Source: Colius striatus (Eukaryota; Chordata; Aves; Coliiformes; Coliidae). From it: a DNA stretch of 64,000 nucleotides. The stretch covers positions 2,427,374-2,491,373 of the forward strand of contig NC_084762.1 in NCBI RefSeq assembly GCF_028858725.1. The letters are read 5' to 3'. Position 1 is the stretch's first letter. Each line of letters begins with the position of its first letter. Under the pieces are notes generated by a model. That model worked only from the letters and a program-made list of their open reading frames with translations, searched no databases and had not been told where the DNA came from. The translations under genes and the position numbers were made by a program. This document shows, one piece after another, positions 10,576 to 20,290 of the stretch.

Positions 10576-10717
10576 TCACATGAAGTCGTTCAATTCGGCT
10601 TCGAGCGCCGCTGCCATTTCGTCCGCTTCCGAGCTGCTTCCCTCCTCATCCTCGTTGCTGGATCCCTTGCTGGATTCACTGGCGGCGGCGTCTTCATCCA
10701 GCTTGCGCTTGTGACCC
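10576..10717 (-). CDS. CTDP1: CTDP1 (FCP1) last coding exon: C-terminal RAP74-binding tail
   Basis: CTDP1 is the nuclear phosphatase that removes phosphates from the heptad-repeat tail of RNA polymerase II so the enzyme can be recycled. This exon encodes only the extreme C terminus: a split Arg codon, then 46 residues and TGA at 10578-10576. It opens with a basic patch, GHKRKLDED, then a Ser/Glu/Asp-rich stretch (SSKGSSNEDEEG), and ends SSSEADEMAAALEAELNDFM. The tail is the known acidic amphipathic helix of FCP1 that docks on the TFIIF subunit RAP74; from memory the human end differs only slightly (K for the second A after EM, L for F). The SNED and SSSEADE stretches fit casein kinase 2 sites, and CK2 phosphorylation of this region is reported for FCP1. 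The acceptor on the minus strand is TCTGTCTACCCTTCCAG at 10718. The catalytic and BRCT domains are encoded upstream, outside the window. The reading frame is intact. Confidence 0.94.
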
Positions 10718-12007
10718 CTGGAAGGGTAGACAGAGACAACATCACGCCCGTGAATCCAGGTACCTCCTCGCTTACTGACACAGACCGTCTCACGTGAGAA
10801 AAACAACGGGCTGAAGGGCTCTTTTTCAAGCCCAGACAAGAAGCGCAGCACTTGCTTTTAAACGAACACGCTGCAGTTTGGTCACACAAGTGACCGTCCA
10901 GTCGCTGTGATTTACTGTCAGCTGCAAAGGACAGAGCGCCACTCGTGTTGTTTCTCCCGTTCCTCCCGACAGGAATGCAAACCAGGCCTAAGGCTCTCTG
11001 AGCAGGAGCTGATTTACCTTCCTCCCGCCTGCCGAACGAAAGAAAACGCGCCGTGTGTCGTCACGTGCACTCCAAACCCTCCAGTTTCTGGGTCTCTTTT
11101 ACAAACACACCGCCTCAGCTGATGAACCAAGTGTCCCTGCACTGCTGCTACACTCCCGTGCTCTCCAACGCGGGGGCTCGTTCTCCCCCTGCGCGTGGCT
11201 CTGGATCAGCACTGCCAGGCTGAGCGACGTGTCGCCGAGCGTCTCCGCAGAACGACACGGTGCCAACGGGAGGCTGCTGTGCACCGCACCCTGCCCAAAG
11301 AATCATCTTCCTGCTGCTGATGCATCTCCAAGGAAAATACCACGCTTCGACTGGGATGGAGCCACAAGCAAAGGAATCTGGGTTTGCGGAGCCCTGAAAT
11401 CTCTTTTCCCTGCCAAAAGGGAGCTTTATATCCAGCGTGTGCTTCTGACAAAAATAAAGCTGAGACTTTGCATTGCACAGAATGCGTAATGAGCTGCAGC
11501 AATACCTTCAAAACCCACCCTTGATCATCTGATCTCATCTCAGGCAGAAAAATACTCGCCAAGGGGATGTCTCTTAAACAAGTGTCCTTTTCGTTGCTGG
11601 CTGGGGTGTCATCAGCAGAGGGAACGCATCCAACTGCAATCACCAACGCTCGGTAAAACGACTCCGTCTCTTCGAGAACGCAGCAGTCGAGCAGCAGCCG
11701 CTTGACCTCTGGGAGCACAGAGGAGCAGCACGCAGCAAGAAAGACCTCCAGTAAATACCCACTTGAGCTGTGTATATCCAAAGGAAACAGACACAGAGAT
11801 TAGCTCTCCAGCTTGGGAGTTTGCAAGCAGGTCTGAAGGGCAAAACAAGTTTCATTTGTACAGGCGGCGTTCTGGTGCCCTTTCTGCAGAAGTGTCAGTT
11901 CTGGGGAGCCCAGACTGCTCGGCCACAGGCTGGCTGAGGGACACCTGACCTCCACAGCATTTCAGGGAGATGGGCAACTTGGGGTGTGAAGTCAGGAGCA
12001 GGGGTCT

Positions 12008-12057
12008 GAATCATAGACTCACTGACTGGTTTGGGCTAGAAAGGACCTTAGAGACAG
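12008..12057 (-). mobile_element. CR1 3'-terminal fragment
   Basis: AATCATAGACTCACTGACTG, then GTTTGGGCTAGAAAGGACCTTAGAGA, is a diverged reverse complement of the CR1 3' end. It is about 50 bp; the flanks do not extend it. Confidence 0.6.
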
Positions 12058-12419
12058 GAACATTTTCATGAATGTCAAATTTAAAAATGCCATTTTTCCC
12101 CTCAAGCACGTGGCTTGTGTCTGTGCTGATGCCAGCTGCAAGTTTTTACAGTGCACTGTAGGATATACCACACTTTGATTTCTTTTTATGCACAGGAGCT
12201 CCGATTAATAGTGAGATCCTCCATAGCTCCAGCTTTGTGCCTGCATAGCTTTACGACTCACCTAGCTGAGCAACAGTCATTTCAATTTAACTAGGAAAAC
12301 CTACCCCACACCTTTTATGGGATTAAGATTTCTGCTCAAATACCCAGTGTTTCTGCCCTGTACGTGCAGCAAACTAAAAGCAGGTCTTCTGCTGCATTTA
12401 CACTTCCTTCCTTCCACAG

Positions 12420-12449
12420 TTTTCCAAAGAAAGTCCTACAGAAGCAACT
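12420..12449 (+). CDS. Candidate exon 2 of 6, antisense gene (30-nt microexon)
   Basis: The acceptor ACACTTCCTTCCTTCCACAG is strong, and the donor ACT then GTGAGT has a perfect intron side but a poor exon side. The length is 30 nt. All three frames are open; the frame set by the segment at 9199 (one leading base) reads FPKKVLQKQ and leaves CT, which with the first base of the next candidate exon makes Leu. Alone it would carry little weight. It is kept because its phase links the segments on either side. Confidence 0.26.
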
Positions 12450-12775
12450 GTGAGTACTCAGATTGGAGGGTAATGTAAATTATTCTTCCAGTCTGCATTA
12501 TGTGGCTTTGCTAGCAAACAGTGCCAAAGGCTGAATATAAATGAGGTAGAAAATATCTATGTAAAATATACATATACTTGCATACTCGTGCTGTGTACAT
12601 TTACCCCAGGTGCCTATTGCATCCTGAACAGCTCTCTACGTGGGCTTGAGAGGAACAGAGACCCTCTTATTGAACTACTCCCCTCCATTTTTGTCCCCAT
12701 ACACTTGAGCTATTGTAACATCTTCTCTCCCAGTAGTGCTTCCTTTCTCTTGACCTTTTACCCTCTCTGCTTCAG

Positions 12776-12863
12776 CTCCTCTATGAATGGCAGTGAAACA
12801 GAAGAGGGGGAAAAGCAAGAGAAGAGAAATCAACAAGATGATGACTGTTCCAGCTCCTCAGAG
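12776..12863 (+). CDS. Candidate exon 3 of 6, acidic Ser/Glu-rich segment
   Basis: It follows a very good acceptor (TTTTACCCTCTCTGCTTCAG). Only the frame with one leading base is open. It contains ATG at 12783 and reads SSMNGSETEEGEKQEKRNQQ, then DDDCSSSSE, an acidic, low-complexity sequence unlike the hydrophobic chance frames around it. The donor chosen here, CAGAG then GTATCC at 12864, is weak; it was taken because its phase fits the next exon. The same frame stays open and charged to a TAG at 12990-12992, so the segment may instead be a terminal exon ending there, or use another weak donor at 12877. No protein family was recognised. Confidence 0.38.
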
Positions 12864-13565
12864 GTATCCTTACAGAGTGACTCTGAGATCATCAGTGGAA
12901 CAGAAGATACCAGTGTCAGGGATAAACAGGAATGGAAAGAACTGGACAAAAAACCCCCAGATAAGCTGGAGAGGTTGCCTCAGTTACTGTAGAGCCCCGT
13001 TTTGTTGGAGGAATATAACATCAGTGAAATTAAGAGAGCATGCAGTTTAGACTGGCATTGTGTTTTTAAGATATAGCTGTACAAATAGACTGTATAGTTA
13101 TAACCATACTTCATTTCCTTGAAGCCTTACATCATATGTGTTTGGACAGCATCAGAAAAGTAATATTGGGAGAAAAAAAGTCTGTTAATAGTCAGTTATT
13201 CAATACAGTATTGCCAAATGACCTGGAGAGATGCTGTAGAGAGATAGACCATTGAACATTAAACAGCTACTGAGCCTTATCCATTCTATCTATCCGTACC
13301 TTGAGTAATCCAAGAGCTAACACAGATTGGGGAACTTCAAATATACACAGCAAGTACGCACATCTATTCAGCAGCAAAACTCAATAGTGAGCCCATTCCT
13401 TAGGCATTGTTTGTAGGATTTGACAAAAGACAGTTCAAGTTAGGTAGAGAGGCTAAGCCAAAGTGGAACAATTAATTATGAGGTAAGAAGAATGAAAGAG
13501 AGATGACTCACAAGGGGAAGATGTCTCCTGGCTGTCCAGCATGCCCTTTTCTGCATCGTCCCCAG

Positions 13566-13706
13566 GCTTCTCCTCACGTGCAGTCCAAGTCATTCTTCTA
13601 TGCAATAGGTTGGAAGGAAAAGCAAATTCTGCTCCTTTTTCCTCTTCCTGCTGTTTTCTTCCTTTTACTAGTCAGCATACAGCCCAACAGGAGGATGAAA
13701 AGGAAG
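13566..13706 (+). CDS. Candidate exon 4 of 6, possible membrane segment
   Basis: The acceptor CCCTTTTCTGCATCGTCCCC then AG, and the donor GGAAG then GTAAGC, are both strong. The exon is 141 nt, exactly 47 codons, phase 0 at both ends, reading ASPHVQSKSFFYAIGWKEK, then QILLLFPLPAVFFLLLVSIQ, then PNRRMKRK. The hydrophobic stretch between basic flanks looks like a single transmembrane helix with a cytosolic stop-transfer. The caution is that this stretch is also a pyrimidine tract ending TTTTACTAG at 13671. It could be a short in-frame intron, with only 13672-13706 as the exon. That alternative keeps the same phase downstream. Confidence 0.33.
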
Positions 13707-14512
13707 GTAAGCAGAGGTAGAAATCACTTTCAAAAGGCATTTCACTGGTGCTAGGCTGAGTTATTGGTTACATGCTACCAACTTTTACTTCCATGCTTGC
13801 TTTCTGCGTGGTACCAAAACTTCCTGCTGGCCACTGAAGGCAGATACTTGCTGCTGGTATACAATCAAAGGAAAAAGGAGGTTATGAGACTCCTTGGACT
13901 ATTATACAGCCAATTTTCTAAGCATTTTTTGGCTGCTGGAGCTCTGTAGCCTCTCATACTGAGCATCACATAGTGAGGATAGAGGCTGGGAGTTGCTTCC
14001 TTATTTCTAGGATTTGTAAAAAGGTAAATGTTTATCTCAGTTTTGGCACCAAGAAGAAGAGCAGAGAGGGTTTTAAAGGCATTTTGCCTGTAAGTAGTCA
14101 TGAAACAATACTGTTGTTCTCATGCAGCAGGTGATAAGCAACAGAAAAACAGACATAACTTACTTAGCAATGCAAAATGTGCTCCAGGCATCTGGTAATT
14201 GCACCTTCTTTTCATTTTCAAGTCCCTTGCACAGGACCAATCTGACCTGTCCATGATGGAAGTCCCTGTGACACACATTTCCAGAAGAACATTTTAGATT
14301 ATTCAGATATGGAGGCAAAACCCCACCACCACAAACTGGATTGTTTGCACCCATTTTGTGACCCCAAAGAGCTCTGGGTTTCATGATTTCTGTTGAAGTT
14401 AGTAGGTTTTAAAGGTATTTATCCAAAAGATGTGTTTCCACCTCACAGTCTTCCAACAAACATTGTTTAGCTCTAAGTAAGTCTGTGACTTATCTATCTT
14501 TCTTTCTTTTAG

Positions 14513-14815
14513 ATATATAGCATTATGGATCTGTGGAAGCACGTGACTGGAAAGCAATGCAATATGCCAAAATGTTTGAAATTCAAAGATACCGGCAGTT
14601 CCCTGGGGCAAGTACTTCAGCATTGTGACAGCCAGGACTCTGTAAGGAAAGCAGTGGCTCTGGATGGCTCTGAGTCAACTTCAGTGTGCCCAAACCAGCA
14701 CATCCTGGGAAGAGGCTTATTAGTTGTGCATCATCCTCATAGCTGCGTGGCTTCTGAGTCAGAACTGGACTGTGACAGCCATCTGGGAGCACCAACAAAG
14801 CAGCCCTGGTCCCCA
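14513..14815 (+). CDS. Candidate exon 5 of 6, 101 codons, antisense gene
   Basis: It begins after the acceptor TATCTATCTTTCTTTCTTTT then AG, and ends at TCCCCA then GTAAGTC. At 303 nt it is exactly 101 codons, open in phase 0 throughout, starting IYSIMDLWKHVTGKQCN and ending GAPTKQPWSP. Internal landmarks are KCLKFKDTGSSLGQVLQ and a Ser/Glu segment ASESELDCDSHLG. The residue mix (high Ser, Cys, His) does not point to a known domain. Frames this long occur by chance in the window, so the support comes from the splice sites and the phase agreement with the segments before and after it. Confidence 0.4.
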
Positions 14816-15988
14816 GTAAGTCTGTTCTCACCATCTGTCATCTTTGGGAATTTGGTGTAAGCAGTGATTTGGTCAAAACCAAGGATCTGAATCTCCTGCA
14901 CCCTTGCACAAGTTGAGCAATATACATTTGTTGTTCACGTGACTGAAGCGTGGCAGGTCCCATGCAGTAAGGAAATGCCTTAGGACTCAGCCAAACAAGT
15001 TCTGATAACAAAGGGACGTAAAATAACTGCAGGTGCCTATAGAAATAATTTATCTGTCTATAAACCACCTTGTAGTTAACAATAGAGATGATATTAAAAA
15101 TGAGGAGGGAGGGAAGAATGGTTTAGCTTTCATCACTGGTTCTACTACTGGCAATTAAATATAAGCCATAAATATCAAGGTATTGTCCATTCCAACTACA
15201 TTATATATTTCAATTGTTAAAACAAGAAAAAATATTACTTTTCTGCCATGCATTAAATTTAATAATAGCTACCCATGTTGGAAAGAATAATGGGGAAACC
15301 CTTTCATTGGGTTATCAGAGGGAGAGAGCCAATATCTGCCAGCAAATCCCATTATGATTATTAAATATGACTCTAGGTTGGATTCATTCATAGATTGCAT
15401 AGATTATTACTAAATAAGACTTCAGGCAACCATACAGGAATTTTTGTAAGTTGTGATCAGGCTTCAGTGCTGGTGGCCACCAGGTAATGGATTAATGAGC
15501 TGTCAGTATTAAATTCATTCATTTCTCCTTATCATTTACAGAGCAGGTGGCCTCTAACTCTTAGCAGCCTGCACAGACAGCTCTGAAAGACTCAAAAGCT
15601 TTCTGCAGGGAAATGGAAGGAACAGCAGCAGATTTCATTTATCAGGAATAACATTCTGTTTGTGACCTTTCATCTCCAGCACCTAGGCAGACTCAATCTG
15701 CTGCTGCTATTGACCCTCACATTTCGTGCAGGCTGGGGTGGAATGATGATAAATCTACTGAAATAGGATAGCCTTTGCTGTAACTTGAAATTAAGTGAGG
15801 CCTTGAAAGGAAAAATAAAACCCCCACCTTCAAAGCATTAAACATGTGTGCATGCATGCATGTGTTTGTTCAAAGAGAGCATGCAGTGATTGACTGGACT
15901 GTGTGCTGCAGATATGCACATACAGTGATTTCTATGGAAGTGTAAGGTGTGTAAGTCAGTGTAAAATTTGTCTTACCTTTCTCCACAG

Positions 15989-16045
15989 TCGTGTCAGTCC
16001 TCGCTGCCTCTGGCACCTAAACAATGTACATGCAGATATAAATAA
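15989..16045 (+). CDS. Candidate exon 6 of 6, C terminus of antisense gene
   Basis: The acceptor TCTTACCTTTCTCCACAG is strong. Entered in phase 0, as left by the segment at 14513, it reads SCQSSLPLAPKQCTCRYK and stops at TAA, 16043-16045. The stop overlaps an AATAAA (16041-16046), as expected of a terminal exon. The same DNA also has a splice-like pair on the minus strand (exon 15977-16016, donor AAAG then GTAAGA), so strand assignment rests on the phase agreement and the polyadenylation signal. Confidence 0.38.
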   Translation, partial: SCQSSLPLAPKQCTCRYK

Positions 16046-16046
16046 A
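16041..16046 (+). terminator. Candidate polyadenylation signal, antisense gene
   Basis: AATAAA overlapping the predicted stop codon at 16043. A second copy lies at 16203-16208 and would give a 3' untranslated region of about 180 nt, more usual in length. Confidence 0.3.
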
Positions 16047-16208
16047 ATATGTCAATTAATTTGACTCATTTGTTTTTAAGAACAAAAGCAAAACTCAAAA
16101 TTGCTGGAAAGGTTTAACGGTTATTTAAAACCAAAACTGATAATGACTTATCAGGCTATATTGTTCCTTTTCCTCCCCTCTATTTTCAGTGTACTGCAGC
16201 CAATAAAA

Positions 16209-19200
16209 TATTTGGTTTGGAAACATGATAAAGGTTGGGAAAGAGTTGCATTTTGACCTTTAACTCAACAGCTCATATGATTGAACCTCCGCACGCTGAA
16301 GAAATGAAGGCAAGCAAGGAGGAAGGTTTGCTTGCCTTCATTAGGCAGAGCCTCAGAGGGGCTACATTTTCTATCATCTCACTTGTTTACATAGCATATG
16401 TTTATAAAAATTGTTGCAGGTCCCCATCTATTACAACAATATTCCCATTATAAGCTGAAAGGTTACTGAGGGCTGGCTCGGGGAGGAAGAGCGATTGTCA
16501 AACAAAGTGAAATGCCCATCTGTTCCAGCAGCTTTCCTGCAGGTGAAGTTAAAGGAGAGTAGCACAACATTTGTGGAAAGAGTTTTGTATCGCTTCTCAT
16601 CTTACCTTACCAGGGTGGCAAGTGTTGTCAAGGAGTGCTTTCACCAGGCAGCTGGATTATGATCGTCATGAAGAATGAGGCTGTGCTATGCCATCAATAA
16701 TCTTGCTGACGATAAGACAATGCTGTGTGCAACAAAAGCTTGAAAGACAGGATAGATCTGCCATCAAAGGAAGGCTTTTTCTTGCCTGGACAGGGTTTTT
16801 TCTCCTTGCTTTTTAGAAGAAGACTTTTCAATTTAAGACAAAGAAACAAAACCAAACAAATTCTTTTACATCAGGTCCAGGAATTCTTCAAGTAGCCTGT
16901 AAGAAAAAAATCATCCTGAAAACACTCATCATCTTTTGGGGGGGTAACTTGAAGGTGTGAATCAAGGTGGGTATCTCAAAAAAAAAAACCAGCAGCCAAA
17001 GCCTCTCTCAATGAACTATGCATGCTTATATTTTTTAAGTCTTAAATGTGTGCTAAAAATACCTCTTTTCCATTCCTGAACAGCTCTGAATGATACTCAG
17101 CAAGAATTCAGAAGCTTGAGCAGTGTAGCATTTATAGGCAGGTACCATAGAAACCTAGTTCATTAAAAAAGAAACAAAACCAAAAAGGAGGTTGCATCAA
17201 GACTCAAGCAAAAAGACAGTTTATCCTGCAATGACTCAAAAATTATCTGTATGATCTGTTTTGCCATCAGCTTCAAACCATCTCCTCCAAAGAATGTGGC
17301 TCAAGCAGACCTTGAAATTGTGTCCCAAAAGAGTATTTCGACATCCACTCTGCTCAGACAAGTGTAAAGTCAGCTGATGTCCATTCCTAATTCTCAGGTA
17401 GTGACATCACAGTTTTTTTGAATGGAAAATAAAGCCTTTTATATCTCCATGCAGATGAACATACTTATATGGATCCTCACCTCGCTCCACTTACAGGTAA
17501 TTGAAATTACAGAAAAGATCAAAAGGTATTGAAAATAAAAAGGGCAGCTACTGGGTTTAGAAAGTTGCTTCCAGGAGACAACAAATCCATCTTCAGCCTT
17601 TTGCCTATATATGTGTCCTTTCTTCCTGAAAGTATGAAAATTCTGCTTTCATGGAACAAATGACCCAATTTATCTGACAAACCAGACAGTGGACATCTCA
17701 TTTAAAAAACTTAAATCAATTACTACTTGAAACATTGCACACATAATTACCTCTTTTGCCTTTCTCCCTCTCTTCTTCCTCGTTATTCCACTGGGTTAAT
17801 GTTGTCCATGGAAGATTTTGCAGAAGCTGAAGAAGAAGTAGAAGAAGAAGTTAAAGAGATTAGTCTGCTTATCTCTGAATTGTAAACTATTGTGTGTAAT
17901 ACTTTCTGCATAAATAATTGTAACTGTAATATTTAAAAACCCACCAGTTTCTCCATGCTCTGGACTTTTGTTTACTTCCAGGGGCAGCACAGAGCTTGGC
18001 CCCTGCTTCTAAAAGAAGTATTTGCTCCAAAAATATGCTAACCATGCAGTATTTTGTTTGTGCTCCTCGAGGAGCTTGCATAAATATTCAAGATACACAG
18101 AGAAAGAAGGGAGCAAAACGCCTGCTATTCTACTTTACGTTACTGGGATTCCTTGAGGGACTGAAACAAACCCTTATCCATGTTTGTTTTGCACACTTTT
18201 ATGGACAACTATTACCATACCATCTGAATCCTGGAGGTAGGACCTTTTATCTTCTTGTCCTGTTCATTATTACTCCAGACCAACTGCTCTTTCCCAGTCC
18301 TTACATATGCAAGGGCAACACATGTAAAATGCTTTCAGCTTGCCAGCTCAATGGTGTTTAGCAATGGAATAAGTGTTCTCAATTGCATATCAGATTAATG
18401 AATATTTAGATAAATAAGACTTTCTTCAGGCAGCCAGCTTCAGTGTGTGCAGGAATGCTAATTGCAAGGTCGAGGAGATAAAGACTCAGTACTTTGGGTG
18501 ACCGAGCAGGTAAGTCAATCTCTTTGAGCCATTCACATCTCCCTGAGAGAGACCTACAAGTCAAAACACACCATAACAACTTACCTGTATTGTGGAACTG
18601 TTCACATCAGTCCATGCATTCAGGTTTTTCCCTTGGTTTTCTAAGACAAAGCCAGCAGAGTCACACTCTCTCTGTTTCCATCCAAGTGTCTAACAGCTGC
18701 TTTGGGATTGATGATGGATTGTCCTCTTTCAACTGCAACCAGCTATCAGCCACATCCTGCAAAATAGGGATAGCACAGAGGTTTAAATCCATGTAATCTA
18801 ACCCATTCCCAGGCATGGTGAATACAGAAACAGAAGATACTCTGTGCATGTCAGAGAAGAAAGCCACTGAAAGTTTGCACAATCTCTTTGTTATCTTTAA
18901 AAGCCTTTAGTAAGAAATTCTTCTACCACAAGTCTCTTTCTGTTCTCCTCTTTGCAACATATCCTAGTCCAAAAGAGTACCAAAGCTCAGATCTTCAAAG
19001 GATATAAAGATATTTAAGGAACATGTCCCTGAACATTATTGGCACTTTCCTAATGCTCTCAAGCTTCACTTAAAAATTGCCTCTTCAACAGCTCTGTGAG
19101 GTTGTGGGTTGCTTTTGGTTCCCTTTGGGGCTGTTAAATCAAAAAGATACCATTTTCTACCCATGTTGCAGCCTGCTGAAAACTTACACAGCCTAAACTA

Positions 19201-19974
19201 TATCCAAAATTCAATCCTAATTCAGTATGGAATTTAAACACAGTTATAAAAATAACAGGGAGCAACGGTCTACCACTAACATCACAAAGCCTTAGTTCAT
19301 CACATTTTTAACACAGAAAACCTTGCAGGATTAGTTAATAATGGTACATTTTTTCTGGCATTTTTCTCTCTAGACACTTTTTTTCTCAGAGAGCAACTGA
19401 CAATTTGTAATACTTACTGAATTTAAAAAGTTAATTGCTATCTAACTGAAGTAGCTTATTATACAAGTGCTGGGACTACGCCTGTCTGCCAGCCGAATAC
19501 ACTAAAGCATTCCATTGAAGCAATTTAAATTAAAACATCATTTTATAAAGTTCTTTTGATTGTGATTGCATATTGAGGTTTTAAATAATTTTGACTTAAT
19601 TTCAAGGGAGATGGATTCATTTTGTGTATTATCAAATTGTAATCATTTCTGTGTGATTAACGTTTAATTTATGTCTTACACTCTTAGCACTTTCCCTTCC
19701 CTATAGCCGCAGTTGTATCATGCTCTGTGAAAAAGCTGGGTTCTGTGCAATACACCATGGAGATGCAGCAAAGAGTGTGATGAAAAAAAACCTCCTACAT
19801 CTGGAGCTCTACAAGCAATGCCTCAGCAGAATCCCATGATCACAAAAAGACAGCTCTATAATAGAACACTTCATAACAGAATATCATAGACTCACTGGCT
19901 AAGCAAACCCAAGATGACCAGGAGACAGCTCTAGATTAGCCTTCTGTCCAAACCTTCTGTGTTTGAGAGGCAGC
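16209..19974. other. AT-rich intronic DNA, no gene seen
   Basis: It contains a perfect 15-bp inverted repeat at 16303-16342 and a Glu-rich 25-codon frame at 17808-17885. A minus-strand splice-like segment at 18585-18640 has phases that do not fit its neighbours. A diverged CR1-like scrap (ATCATAGACTCACTGG) occurs near 19881. Nothing else is supported. Confidence 0.5.
16303..16342. repeat. Perfect 15-bp inverted repeat with 10-nt loop
   Basis: AATGAAGGCAAGCAA at 16303-16317 is exactly reverse-complementary to TTGCTTGCCTTCATT at 16328-16342; the spacer is 16318-16327. Transcribed, it would form a stable 15-bp hairpin. It is shorter than a usual microRNA precursor stem. Confidence 0.9.
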
Positions 19975-20290
19975 AATCATAGAATGGTAGGGGTTGGAAG
20001 GGACCTTTAGAGATCATCTAGTCCAATCCTCCTGCAGAAGTAGGTTCACCTAGATCAGGTCGCATAGGAACATGTCCAGGTGGGTCTTGGAGACTTCCAA
20101 GGAAGGAGACTCCACAATCCTGTGGGCAGCCTGTTCCACCGCTTCCTCACCTGAACAATAAAATAGTATTATATTATATATATTCTATTCTATTATATTA
20201 CAATATATTTAATCTTTTGTGTTCCAGCTTCATCCCATCACCCCTTGTCCTGTTGCTAGCTACTATAGAAAAAAAACCAACCTCCTGACA
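19975..20290 (-). mobile_element. CR1 3'-end copy interrupted by AT-rich expansion
   Basis: It begins AATCATAGAATGGTAGGGGT, then TTGGAAGGGACC, the reverse complement of the CR1 3' terminus. It continues through the usual GTCCAGGTGGGTCTTG and GGCAGCCTG blocks to CATCACCCCTTGTCCTG and CCTCCTGACA. It matches the plus-strand copy at 33470-34129 closely, so both belong to one subfamily. At about 20155-20215 the expected sequence is replaced by a TATTATATT-type expansion. Confidence 0.93.

Noticed and set aside
11206-11781. 191-codon minus-strand frame just upstream of the CTDP1 last exon
   Set aside because: CpG-bearing and tempting, but it does not resemble FCP1, is not flanked by convincing splice sites in a consistent phase, and overlaps a 144-codon frame on the other strand.
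12588-12775. Upstream extension of the acidic frame at 12776
   Set aside because: This part is the pyrimidine-rich tract before a strong acceptor and reads as Leu/Phe/Ser/Pro, as intron tails do.
15977-16016. 40-nt minus-strand exon-like segment (donor AAAG then GTAAGA)
   Set aside because: The same bases form a better plus-strand acceptor and terminal exon in phase with 14513-14815. It is kept only as an alternative.
18585-18640. 56-nt minus-strand segment with donor ACAG then GTAAGT
   Set aside because: Its only open frame needs one leading base and leaves none. That fits neither the CTDP1 last exon nor the segment at 22684.
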